Shown piece after piece: positions 1-7,965 of a stretch of DNA of 64,000 bases (its first letter is position 1; each line of letters opens with the position of its first letter). Made by a program: the position numbers and the translations under genes. The DNA lies in contig CBINHC010000007.1 in the NCBI GenBank assembly GCA_966250385.1, positions 1 to 64,000 on the forward strand, read 5' to 3'. The DNA is from DASWTL01 sp966250385. Lineage in GTDB: Bacteria; Bacteroidota; Bacteroidia; Sphingobacteriales; Sphingobacteriaceae. A model generated the notes under the pieces. It had not been told where the DNA came from. It did no database searches and saw nothing but the letters and a program-made list of their open reading frames with translations.

Positions 1-1
1 A

Positions 2-892
2 AAGCTGGTAGTATCGCTGTATGCCAAGGGAATGTCGAACGCCGATATCGAGGAACAGCTCCGGGAACTGTATGATTTCAGGCTACCGACGTCAACCATT
101 TCCACCATTACCGCCCGGGTGAGTGAGGATGTGCTGGCCTGGCAGAACCGTCCATTGGATCCCTTATACATGATCGTCTGGATGGATGGGATTGTGTTCA
201 AAGTGCGGGAGAACAATAAGGTGATGAACAAAACGATCTATCTGGCGGTCGGATTGAATATCGAAGGGCGGAAAGAGGTTCTGGGCCTCTGGCTCGGCAA
301 GAACGAAAGCAGCGCCTTCTGGATGAATGTCCTGACGGATCTGCAGGCCAGAGGTGTAGAAGACATCCTGATCACCTGTACCGATAACCTGAATGGCTTT
401 ACGCAGACCATCCGCTCCGTATTTCCCCAGTCAACGACCCAGGTCTGTGTGGTCCACCAGATCCGGAATGCCTGTAAATACGTCGTCTGGAAGGACAGGA
501 AGCAGTTTACCCAGGATATGAAGCTGATTTACACCGCTCCCAATAAACAAATGGCCGAAGCTGAACTGGAGTTATTCGAACAAAAATGGGGCGGAAAATA
601 CCAGTACGCTGTAAGAAGCTGGCGGACCAACTGGGATGACCTGACGGCATTTTTTGAATTTCCCCTGGAGATTCGAAAGATCATCTACACGACCAATCTG
701 ATTGAAAATCTGAATGGAAAAATCCGGAAATACACCAAGAATAAGATGTCGTTTCCGACCGATGATGCCGTTAAAAAATCAGTTTATCTGGCGTTGATGG
801 AAGCCACCAAGAAATGGACCCAGCCGATCCATAACTGGGGATTGATACTAAACCAGTTTTTGGCTATTTTTGAGGAAAGGGTTAAAGTCTGA
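2..892 (+). CDS. IS256-family transposase, 5' end outside window
   Basis: Mutator-type (IS256) DDE transposase that cuts and joins the ends of its own element. The frame is open to the left edge, so the N-terminus lies outside the window; the first in-window ATG is at 32. Numbering from that Met, the catalytic triad is visible as D52 (WMDGIVF), D118 (TCTDNLNG) and E225 (TTNLIENLNGK), and the VCVVHQIRN segment typical of the family lies between the second Asp and the Glu. The C-terminal part looks intact and ends just before the right terminal inverted repeat. A 226-bp internal stretch (414-639) is nearly repeated at 33981-34215. Family assignment is certain; activity cannot be judged without the missing 5' half. 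Confidence 0.95.
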   Translation, partial: KLVVSLYAKGMSNADIEEQLRELYDFRLPTSTISTITARVSEDVLAWQNRPLDPLYMIVWMDGIVFKVRENNKVMNKTIYLAVGLNIEGRKEVLGLWLGKNESSAFWMNVLTDLQARGVEDILITCTDNLNGFTQTIRSVFPQSTTQVCVVHQIRNACKYVVWKDRKQFTQDMKLIYTAPNKQMAEAELELFEQKWGGKYQYAVRSWRTNWDDLTAFFEFPLEIRKIIYTTNLIENLNGKIRKYTKNKMSFPTDDAVKKSVYLALMEATKKWTQPIHNWGLILNQFLAIFEERVKV

Positions 893-910
893 CACCCTGC
901 CCGGAATTCC

Positions 911-936
911 ATTTACACACTTTTCTGGATACTGTC
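911..936 (+). repeat. Right terminal inverted repeat of the IS256 element
   Basis: About 26 bp starting 18 bp after the transposase stop. Read inward from the end it begins GACAGTATCCAGAAAAG, a pattern that resembles IS256-family termini. The left end lies outside the window, so the exact length and the flanking target duplication cannot be confirmed. Confidence 0.6.
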
Positions 937-1116
937 GAACCGGGCCAATTTTGATGTTCCATCATCCTTTATCCTCAAACCGTCAGCTTCCATCACCTGA
1001 ATGGCAGTACAAGCTACTGCACTCCACTTTTTCCACGACAGCCCGTTCTTTCTCAGTTACGTACCACCCGGTCATTCAAAACCGGAGAAAACCCGCTGAC
1101 TTTACCGATCATTTGT
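937..1116. other. Non-coding stretch between IS end and tRNA relic
   Basis: No supported gene. Short open frames crossing this segment have no recognisable protein features. It separates the IS right end from the degenerate tRNA and the GreA-like gene. Confidence 0.5.
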
Positions 1117-1179
1117 GGTCGGAAGTGGACTCGAACCACCCGGGTCTTTCAACCCTGCTCCTGAACCAGCATTCCGACC
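1117..1179 (-). pseudogene. Degenerate tRNA-Phe (anticodon GAA)
   Basis: On the minus strand a 7-bp acceptor stem is perfect (GGTCGGA at 1173-1179 with TCCGACC at 1117-1123), and the T-arm at 1124-1140 is complete with a TTCGAGT loop. The D-arm keeps a 3-bp GCT/AGC stem. The anticodon region holds TTGAAAG with GAA at 1148-1150, but its stem is reduced to about GGG/CCC. The span from acceptor to T-arm is about 9 nt too short and the total is only 63 nt instead of about 73. I read it as a decayed tRNA-Phe, perhaps an old attachment site next to the IS. A functional, highly divergent tRNA is less likely. Confidence 0.6.
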
Positions 1180-1198
1180 ATGCCCAACAGGCAGGCAG

Positions 1199-1588
1199 TT
1201 ACTGAACTGCTTCCAGCTTATGCTGACGAACAGAAAGAATCAGAAACTCGCGGATGCCTGACGGCATCTCCCATTGTATTTCACTTCCCGTCCGGTAGCC
1301 CAAAAGCGCAATACCGATGGGCGCAAATACCGAAACTTTATTATTCCGAACATTGGCCTCTGCAGGAAGCACCAACTGAAAGGTGAACTTCTGCCCCGAC
1401 ACCTTGTCCCGGATCTCAACCAAAGACTTTAATCCAACCACATCTTCAGGCAGACGCTCAACGATCCTGGCGGACCTGAGCTCTTCCAGCAGTTTATTCT
1501 TGTTGTACTCCGACAGGTTACTGTGCAGCAGATGCGTGTTCAGCAGGTCCAGCTCTTTTTGCTGGATGATCAATTGTTCTGTACTCAT
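1199..1588 (-). CDS. Short GreA/GreB-like transcription elongation factor (copy 1)
   Basis: 129 aa. The C-terminal half (about residues 50-125) fits the GreA/GreB C-terminal FKBP-like domain that docks on RNA polymerase, with the VSVFAPIGIALLGYRTGSEIQWEMP stretch split across its typical strands. The N-terminal helical part is only about 45 residues, too short for the long coiled-coil finger of GreA, so cleavage stimulation in the secondary channel is doubtful; the layout is closer to Rnk-type proteins. It follows the glutamate-synthase-like gene by 6 bp and is probably cotranscribed. A second copy lies at 36311-36706. The family is clear; the exact role is inferred. Confidence 0.85.
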   Translation of the reverse strand: MSTEQLIIQQKELDLLNTHLLHSNLSEYNKNKLLEELRSARIVERLPEDVVGLKSLVEIRDKVSGQKFTFQLVLPAEANVRNNKVSVFAPIGIALLGYRTGSEIQWEMPSGIREFLILSVRQHKLEAVQ

Positions 1589-1594
1589 ATCGTA

Positions 1595-3157
1595 TTAGTT
1601 TAAATAGCTAAGCATTTCATTCTGATCCTTAAGACCGGATCGGTCGCTGAAGTAGATCTCCTTCAGGGACAGGGTTTGGGATCGGGTTATCCGCCGGTGG
1701 AAGCTTTCAGCGGTCACCTCCGTGAGCCCGCTGAAGCCGCAGGCTTCCATCAGGTCTGCAACCGCTTTGAGCGTATTCCGGTGAAAATTAGACACGCGGA
1801 CCCGTTTATCTGAAATATCGATCCCGCGGTACAGGCGTTTATCCTGGGTGGCGATTCCGACCGGACAGGTACCGCTGTCACACTGCAAAGCCTGGATACA
1901 TCCCAATGACATCATCATCCCGCGGGCACTGTAGCAGGCGCTCGCACCAAGCGCTATAACACGCAGAATGTCAAAAGCCGTAACAATCTTACCTGAGGCA
2001 ATGATCTTTACCGGAAGTCCATAGTGATCGAGTGTCTTCCGGGCAAAGGCGACGGCATCGAACAACGGCATGCCAACATAATCGGTGAATTCCAGCGGCG
2101 CTGCACCGGTGCCGCCTTCGGCCCCGTCGACTGAAATGAAATCGACCCAGATCCGGAGGTTGGCCATGGTCCTGCACAGATCTTCAAACTCGGCCTTGTT
2201 ACCGATACAAAGCTTAAAACCGACCGGTTTTCCGCCGGAAAGCGCTCTCAGCTGGCTCAGGAAGAGTACCATCTCGGTGGAATTCCTAAATGCTGAATGG
2301 GCACTCGGTGAATGTACGGTAGTACCGGGTACGACGTTGCGGATCGCGGCGATGTCCGGCGTGTTCTTGATGGCCGGCAAAAGCCCACCATGCCCCGGCT
2401 TGGCGCCCTGGGACAGCTTCACCTCGATCATCTTCACATATGGGCGTGTAGCGTTTTTCCGAAATAACTCGGGATCAAATGCCCCTTCTGAATTACGGCA
2501 TCCAAAATAGCCGGTCCCGATCTGCCAGATGAGATCTGCACCGCCGGTTATGTGATACGGACTGATCCCGCCTTCGCCGGTATTCATCGCGAAATCCGCC
2601 ATGCGGGCTCCTTCACTGAGCGACCGGATTGCTGTTTTGCTCAATGCCCCGTAACTCATGGCCCCGATGTTCAGGACGCTCAGGCTGTAGGGCTGCTGAC
2701 ACTGTGAACTGCCAATGATTACCCGGAGATCCGCAGGGTCGGCTTTTACGGGATACATACTATGGGTAACCCACTCATAGCCCGGCTCGTAGGGATCCGA
2801 CTGCATACCGAAAGCAACCGTTTCGCGCACATTTTTGGATCGCTGATAGATGATGGACCGCTGGCGGCGGTTGAACGGCTTGCCGTTCAGATCGGATTCA
2901 AAAAAATACTGGCGAAGCGGTGCACGAAGCCGTTCCATCAGGTACCGGCTACGGCCCACCACCGGGAAGTTCCGCAGCAGCGAATGTTTAGGCTGAAAGA
3001 AGTCGTGCAGGAGCAACAATGTCACCCCCAGCCCTGAAGCAGGAAGCAACAGCCATGGTTTCTGAAGTACACCTGCAGCAACTATAAGCGCTACAGTTGC
3101 CAAAGAGATAAAAATCAACGCGATCCCGACCAAAGGCCGGACGTGGAATCTTTTCAT
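1595..3157 (-). CDS. FMN-binding glutamate synthase family protein
   Basis: 520 aa. It matches the stand-alone FMN/synthase domain of glutamate synthase large subunits, a TIM barrel that binds FMN and an iron-sulfur cluster. Two membrane segments at about 11-30 and 36-52 precede it. EGGISPYHITGG and KPGHGGLLP are family-typical barrel motifs. The CIQALQCDSGTCPVGIATQ region supplies the cysteines expected for the 3Fe-4S cluster. There is no glutaminase domain and no NADPH subunit nearby, so it is not a complete GltB; many Bacteroidota carry this membrane-anchored form with unknown substrate. It probably heads a two-gene operon with the GreA-like gene. Confidence 0.9.
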   Translation of the reverse strand: MKRFHVRPLVGIALIFISLATVALIVAAGVLQKPWLLLPASGLGVTLLLLHDFFQPKHSLLRNFPVVGRSRYLMERLRAPLRQYFFESDLNGKPFNRRQRSIIYQRSKNVRETVAFGMQSDPYEPGYEWVTHSMYPVKADPADLRVIIGSSQCQQPYSLSVLNIGAMSYGALSKTAIRSLSEGARMADFAMNTGEGGISPYHITGGADLIWQIGTGYFGCRNSEGAFDPELFRKNATRPYVKMIEVKLSQGAKPGHGGLLPAIKNTPDIAAIRNVVPGTTVHSPSAHSAFRNSTEMVLFLSQLRALSGGKPVGFKLCIGNKAEFEDLCRTMANLRIWVDFISVDGAEGGTGAAPLEFTDYVGMPLFDAVAFARKTLDHYGLPVKIIASGKIVTAFDILRVIALGASACYSARGMMMSLGCIQALQCDSGTCPVGIATQDKRLYRGIDISDKRVRVSNFHRNTLKAVADLMEACGFSGLTEVTAESFHRRITRSQTLSLKEIYFSDRSGLKDQNEMLSYLN

Positions 3158-3642
3158 AAAACTTTAGTTAAGTCAGTAAAAAACGAACAGATTTTTGACT
3201 GGCCCCAATACCAAATCTGGCTGGGGCTTACTTAATAAAGTCTTTACTGCTGGTTTGGAAGGAGTAGCCGAATCGGTTATGAACGGAGATGAGCCGGCAG
3301 TACATAGCATAGGCAGACCGCATAACGCAGGAAATGCACAATTCACTATATAAATGGATTCGCCGCAGAGAACTCATATTCCAAAGGTCCCGAATATATT
3401 TGAGAAATAAAAATTCAGAGGCAGTATCGGGGCACCGGGGGTATGGAAGCCTTGCATATTGCGCGAAGAGAAACGATCGGAAGGTACCTAAACTCCGGGA
3501 TAGTTCACTAGCAACAAGGCAAACTGAGAGAATATATTGCTTTCTCCTCTCGGTTACGATCCGGTGCAGCCCGGAGTTCAGACAGAACAATCAGATCGCT
3601 GGCATAACCGACTTTCACCGATAATCCATTGAACAGGTCCGA
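3158..3642. other. 485-bp gap without a supported gene
   Basis: AT-richer than its neighbours. Open frames exist on both strands (for example 3228-3590 minus and 3334-3624 plus), but their sequences look random and match no family I recognise. Near 3203-3229 a GCCCCA...TGGGGC inverted repeat could form a weak hairpin. The segment must hold the promoter of the glutamate-synthase-like gene, and may be decayed sequence. Confidence 0.5.
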
Positions 3643-4719
3643 TTACGGATATATCATGAGGAAGATAAATGCAAACATGTTCACCAGAAGAACCACCCCG
3701 TAAACGATATTGGATCTGCCGCTACTTAACGACAGCATCACCGTAAACACCGAAAGCCCCAATAGAATAATGGATTTGATCTCCAGCCCCAGAATGATCT
3801 GGAATCCGTTCAGCACACACACGGCTGCGACGGTCGGGATGGTCAGCCCGATACTGGCCAGTGCCGACCCCAGGGCGAGATTAATACTGGTCTGGAGCCT
3901 GTTGTTTCGGGCAGCGATGATGGCCGCGGTACCCTCCGGTAGTAAAATGATCGCAGCGATAATAACGCCGACCAGGGTTTTAGGCAGCGAATAGTACGTT
4001 ATGATCTGCTCTATGGTGGGCGAAAGCGTTTTTGCCAGCAGGACCACAATGCCCAGGCTGACGATCAGAAGCACCAGGCTTACCACGAATTCGGCAGTTC
4101 CGACCAGCGGGCTTTCGGAATGCCCGGTATGATCATCAGGATCGGCCGGCAGAAAATACTGCCGGTACCGGCTGGTCTGAGCAAAGATGAAGACCCCGTA
4201 TATAACCAGGCAGGCGACCGATGCAAAAATAAGCTGGGGAGTTGAATAGTAAGACCCGTGTACGCTTTCTGTAAAAGTTGGGAAGACCAGCGTAAATACG
4301 ACGATTGAAATCAGTGATACCAGGGCTATGGTAACTGACGACCTGGAGAAGTTCTGTTCGTAATGCTTCAGTCCGCCGATTAACAAACTGAGGCCGACAA
4401 TCCCGTTGAGGATCAGCATGGTCGCCGAGTATACGGTATCCCGGGCGAGTGAGGCCGCCTCCGGTCCTTCTGACATCATCAGCGACACGATAATGGATAC
4501 CTCGATCACGGTGATCGAAACGGCAAGGATGATCGTCCCGTAGGGTTCTCCAACCCGATGCGCAATGACTTCTGAATGGTGAACAGCTGACATCACGCTT
4601 AGGACCAGCAGCAGGCTAGCCAGCAGCTGGAGCCAACCGCTTTGCTCTATACCGCCGAACAAATACAGCACGCAGGCCAGAATCGGAATAACGGTTGTCC
4701 ACTGAAATAATCGTTTCAT
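3643..4719 (-). CDS. ChaA-type calcium (sodium)/proton antiporter
   Basis: 358 aa integral membrane protein of the CaCA superfamily, expected to exchange Ca2+ or Na+ for protons across the inner membrane. About eleven hydrophobic helices are visible. The two inverted acidic repeats of the family are present: GEPYGTIILAVSITVIEVS near 57-75 and LLPEGTAAIIAARNN near 257-271, each with the expected Glu. The hydrophilic loop around residue 200 is short. Length matches E. coli ChaA. It stands alone on the minus strand with gaps on both sides. Ion preference cannot be told from sequence. Confidence 0.9.
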   Translation of the reverse strand: MKRLFQWTTVIPILACVLYLFGGIEQSGWLQLLASLLLVLSVMSAVHHSEVIAHRVGEPYGTIILAVSITVIEVSIIVSLMMSEGPEAASLARDTVYSATMLILNGIVGLSLLIGGLKHYEQNFSRSSVTIALVSLISIVVFTLVFPTFTESVHGSYYSTPQLIFASVACLVIYGVFIFAQTSRYRQYFLPADPDDHTGHSESPLVGTAEFVVSLVLLIVSLGIVVLLAKTLSPTIEQIITYYSLPKTLVGVIIAAIILLPEGTAAIIAARNNRLQTSINLALGSALASIGLTIPTVAAVCVLNGFQIILGLEIKSIILLGLSVFTVMLSLSSGRSNIVYGVVLLVNMFAFIFLMIYP

Positions 4720-5033
4720 ATATTGTCTGGTAACTTTAATAAATCCGGGCTGATGTGCCCCTGGTCTTTTTCAGCAAATGATTAATATACTGATTTCAAT
4801 AGACGACCGGTTCACATAAAAGGAAAATAGGGGCCTTTTGTTATCGTGACGGTCAACAAGTTTCCAAATTAGGAAATTCAAACCCAAAGTCATGAACGAT
4901 GTTGCCGTGGATGTGTTAAACAAATACGCGGCAAGATCCTGCAAACTTTGCAGTGACGCTATGGCAGCATAAAGGATTTGTACAGTTCTTGAGGATTCAG
5001 GGCAAGCCGGGAGTCCGGCACAACCAGAAAAAT
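4720..5033. other. Intergenic region upstream of the alcohol dehydrogenase
   Basis: 314 bp between divergent genes. It contains two inverted repeats: TTTCC-N6-GGAAA at 4861-4876, and a perfect odd palindrome CTGCAAA-C-TTTGCAG at 4939-4953, about 80 bp before the start codon at 5034. No gene is supported; a frame continuing upstream of 5034 lacks family similarity. Confidence 0.5.
4939..4953. promoter_or_regulatory. 15-bp palindrome, candidate operator
   Basis: CTGCAAA, one central C, then TTTGCAG: seven-base perfect arms in the promoter-sized gap upstream of the YahK-type reductase. It is seen directly; a regulatory role is inferred from its position only. Confidence 0.3.
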
Positions 5034-6128
5034 ATGGAAGCAATCAGACCAACCGCTGAAGGAGCGACAATCGTAAAGACCAAAGAAGTTAAAGCATACG
5101 GCACTGAGGCCGCTGCCAACCCGTTGAAGCAGCTGACCATCAGCAGAAGAAAACCAACACCGCATGACGTCGAGATCGACATCCTGTATTGCGGCGTATG
5201 CCATTCCGACCTTCATACGGTAAGAAATGAATGGCATGGCACGGTATATCCGTGCGTCCCGGGTCATGAGATCGTCGGGAAAGTTGTCAGCGTGGGCGAT
5301 CATGTCACAAAATTCAAAGTCGGAGATCTGGCAGCGGTAGGCTGTATGGTCGACAGTTGCCGCGAATGCGACTACTGCAAGGACGGCCTGGAACAATATT
5401 GTGAAGAAGGTAATACGGGCACCTATAACTCTCCGGACAAACACCTGGGCGGCCGGACGTTCGGCGGTTACTCGGAAAGTGTTGTTGTCAATGAAAACTT
5501 TGTCTTACGGGTTCCTGAAAACCTTGACCTTGCGGCCACTGCTCCGCTCCTCTGTGCTGGCATTACAACCTATTCTCCGCTCCGGCACTGGAATGTCGGT
5601 CCCGGCAAAAAAGTAGGGATCGTAGGGATTGGCGGATTGGGACACATGGCCGTGAAGATCGCCAAAGCCATGGGCGCAGAGGTGATCGTGTTCACGACCT
5701 CCCCTTCTAAAGCGGATGATGCCCGGCGTCTCGGAGCGGATGACGTGATATTATCAAAGGACGAAGAACAAATGAGTCGCTATGCCGGGAAGCTCCATTT
5801 CGTCCTGGATGCGGTCTCTGCTCAGCACGATATCAACGCCTACCTTAACCTGCTGCGCGTGGATGGTTCCCTGACGCTCGTTGGAGCGCCTGAACAGCCG
5901 CTGCCTGTTGCAGCCTTCTCCCTGATCCCGTACCGGAGAAGCTTTGCAGGCTCGCTGATCGGCGGCATAGCCGAGACCCAGGAAATGCTTGATTTCTGCG
6001 GCCGGCACCATATCGTTGCCGATATTGAAATGATCGGCATTGAGCAGATCAATGAGGCATACGAGCGTTTGCTGAAAGGCGACGTAAAATACAGGTTCGT
6101 CATTGACATGGCGTCGTTAAAAAAGTGA
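5034..6128 (+). CDS. Zinc-dependent alcohol/aldehyde dehydrogenase, YahK type
   Basis: Cytoplasmic medium-chain dehydrogenase that reduces aldehydes with NADPH. Sequence runs closely with E. coli YahK/cinnamyl-alcohol-dehydrogenase types. The catalytic zinc ligands are in YCGVCHSDLH and GHEIVG, the third cysteine is in LLCAGITTY, and the structural zinc cysteines are in CRECDYCKDGLEQYC. The Rossmann motif is GIGGLGHMAVK. I start at ATG 5034 because the family begins close to this residue (MEAIRPTAEG); the longer frame from 4953 adds 27 non-homologous residues. The next gene follows 51 bp later in the same direction, so the two are probably cotranscribed. Aldehyde detoxification is the likely role. 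Confidence 0.93.
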   Translation: MEAIRPTAEGATIVKTKEVKAYGTEAAANPLKQLTISRRKPTPHDVEIDILYCGVCHSDLHTVRNEWHGTVYPCVPGHEIVGKVVSVGDHVTKFKVGDLAAVGCMVDSCRECDYCKDGLEQYCEEGNTGTYNSPDKHLGGRTFGGYSESVVVNENFVLRVPENLDLAATAPLLCAGITTYSPLRHWNVGPGKKVGIVGIGGLGHMAVKIAKAMGAEVIVFTTSPSKADDARRLGADDVILSKDEEQMSRYAGKLHFVLDAVSAQHDINAYLNLLRVDGSLTLVGAPEQPLPVAAFSLIPYRRSFAGSLIGGIAETQEMLDFCGRHHIVADIEMIGIEQINEAYERLLKGDVKYRFVIDMASLKK

Positions 6129-6179
6129 ACACTGATGCCGGCAGAGAATCCCCGGCTTTGAACATTTAAATAGGATACC

Positions 6180-7166
6180 ATGAAACCGATCACGGGAGTG
6201 CACCACGTCACGGCGATTACCAGCAGTGCCGAAAAGAACTACCAGTTTTTTACGAATATTCTGGGTATGCGCCTGGTCAAGAAAACGGTCAACCAGGATG
6301 ACATCCGGACCTATCACCTGTTTTTTGCCGATGACCGTGGAAATGCCGGAACCGACATGACCTTCTTCGACTTTCCGGGAATCCCCAGGGGCGCGCATGG
6401 GACCAATGAGATCTCGAAAACCTCTTTCCGGATACCCAGTGACAAAGCACTGGAATACTGGGCAAAACGGTTTGACCGGTTAACGATCGCTCACACCGGT
6501 ATCGTTCAGCAATTTGGAAAGAAAACACTGACTTTCAGTGATTTTGACGATCAGCAGTACATGCTGGTATCGGATGAGTCAGACCGGGGCGTTCCGGCAG
6601 GAACACCATGGCAAAAGGGACCGGTACCAGTCGAATATGCCATTACAGGCCTGGGGCCGGTCTTTATCCGCATCGCCAATCTGGATCATTTCAATGAAGT
6701 TTTGGAGAAAGCGCTCCTGTTCAGAAAATCGGCACAGGACGGAAACTTTCATTTGTACGAAACGGGGGAAGGGGGAAACGGAGCTTCCGTGATTGTGGAG
6801 GATAATCCCATCATGGCACAGGGCCGTCAGGGATTCGGAACAGTACACCATGCAGCCTTCCGCGTCCATGACCGGGCAGTACTAGACGAATGGATCACAT
6901 GGATGAACAATCTGCGGATTCCGAATTCCGGGTATGTGAACCGTTACTTCTTTGAGTCGCTTTACGTCCGGGTTGCCCCGCAAATCCTTTTCGAGCTGGC
7001 GACAGACGGCCCCGGATTTATGGGAGATGAGCCATATGAAACTCTTGGCGAAAAACTTTCGCTGCCCCCGTTCCTGGAACCGCAGCGGCAGGAGATCGAA
7101 AAAACGGTCCGGCCAATCGATACGGTCCGGAGCAGCAGGGAATTCACAAAAGAATACGAGCAGTAA
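6180..7166 (+). CDS. MhqO-like ring-cleaving dioxygenase (VOC superfamily)
   Basis: 328 aa with two tandem vicinal-oxygen-chelate modules, at about 1-150 and 155-300. Metal-ligand positions are visible as the N-terminal GVHHVTAI, the central VHHAAFRV, and the Glu in FELATDGPGF. This is the Fe(II)/Mn(II) ring-cleaving dioxygenase family that includes B. subtilis MhqO, which removes hydroquinones and other electrophiles. Its position behind the aldehyde reductase and in front of YceI fits an electrophile-stress group. A strong hairpin terminator follows at 7207-7243. Substrate is inferred from the family. Confidence 0.88.
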   Translation: MKPITGVHHVTAITSSAEKNYQFFTNILGMRLVKKTVNQDDIRTYHLFFADDRGNAGTDMTFFDFPGIPRGAHGTNEISKTSFRIPSDKALEYWAKRFDRLTIAHTGIVQQFGKKTLTFSDFDDQQYMLVSDESDRGVPAGTPWQKGPVPVEYAITGLGPVFIRIANLDHFNEVLEKALLFRKSAQDGNFHLYETGEGGNGASVIVEDNPIMAQGRQGFGTVHHAAFRVHDRAVLDEWITWMNNLRIPNSGYVNRYFFESLYVRVAPQILFELATDGPGFMGDEPYETLGEKLSLPPFLEPQRQEIEKTVRPIDTVRSSREFTKEYEQ

Positions 7167-7206
7167 CCCGTCATCAGGCTTGTGCTCTGCGGGCAGGGTC
7201 TCCATA

Positions 7207-7243
7207 AAATAGCAGCCTCTGCGAATCGCAAAGGCTGCTATTT
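7207..7243. terminator. Bidirectional hairpin terminator
   Basis: A 12-bp perfect stem, AAATAGCAGCCT paired with AGGCTGCTATTT, encloses a 13-nt loop between the converging dioxygenase and yceI genes. A/T-rich outer ends let it work in both directions. Confidence 0.85.
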
Positions 7244-7274
7244 AGTAGGGTCATGCCGGTAATCCGCCGAACCG

Positions 7275-7817
7275 TTATGCCAGAACTTCTGCCTGTTTGA
7301 TCACCTGGACCTCTGCGAGCAGCTTGATCTCATCGCTTACCACCACACTTCCTGCTTCTGTCACGGCATTCCAGGTCAATCCGAACTCTTTGCGGCTGAT
7401 CTTTCCGGACACCGTAAACCCGGCTTTTGTTTGTCCGTAAGGGTCCACGACCATGCCCCCGAACTCGACATTCAGCGTAATCGGCCGGGTTGTGCCACGG
7501 ATGGTCAGGTCACCCTGTAACCTCGCTTCATCTCCGTTCACTTCGTATTGGGTTCCCACAAACTGCAGCTGGGAGTGTTGTTCGGCATCAAAAAAGTCCG
7601 GAGACTTCAGGTGTGTGTCGCGCTGATCATTGTTCGTATCGATAGAACTGATATCAGCAGTAAACCGGATATTCCTGGCAGTCGCGAAATCATCACCATC
7701 TGTCTCTAAAGAAAGATCAAAATTTCTGAAATAACCAGTAACGGTTGTAATCATAAGGTGTTTTACCTTGAACTGGACCTCTGAATGTGCAGGGTCAATT
7801 TTCCACTGTGTTGCCAT
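7275..7817 (-). CDS. YceI-family lipocalin-fold protein
   Basis: 180 aa covering the whole YceI domain, an eight-stranded lipocalin-like barrel that binds isoprenoid or quinone-like lipids. Family hallmarks are the N-terminal WKIDPAHSEVQFKVKHLMI, SSIDTNNDQRDTHLKSPDFFD, and GLTWN near the end. There is no signal peptide, so this is the cytoplasmic form common in Bacteroidota, where it often sits with peroxiredoxins and pirins. Just upstream of the start is a TAGAG-A-CTCTA near-palindrome (minus strand, about 7822-7834) that may be an operator. Exact ligand unknown. Confidence 0.92.
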   Translation of the reverse strand: MATQWKIDPAHSEVQFKVKHLMITTVTGYFRNFDLSLETDGDDFATARNIRFTADISSIDTNNDQRDTHLKSPDFFDAEQHSQLQFVGTQYEVNGDEARLQGDLTIRGTTRPITLNVEFGGMVVDPYGQTKAGFTVSGKISRKEFGLTWNAVTEAGSVVVSDEIKLLAEVQVIKQAEVLA

Positions 7818-7965
7818 AATAATAGAGTCTCTAAAATATCAAGTATATCTTCAAATATAAATACAGAACAAATCACGTTCCATTGATGAAAGATAAGAAA
7901 TATCATTGATCTGCATCAATGTTTCCGGCCTGCCGAACCTGATCTTTGAAATGGCTATCCGGAAT

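Noticed and set aside
3202..3232. GCCCCA...TGGGGC hairpin as terminator
   Set aside because: Only 6 bp with a long loop and no T-run; kept as a note in the gap entry, not as a terminator.
3228..3590. 120-residue minus-strand frame in the gap upstream of the antiporter's end
   Set aside because: No family similarity, cysteine- and serine-heavy random composition, no start signal; it resembles chance open sequence.
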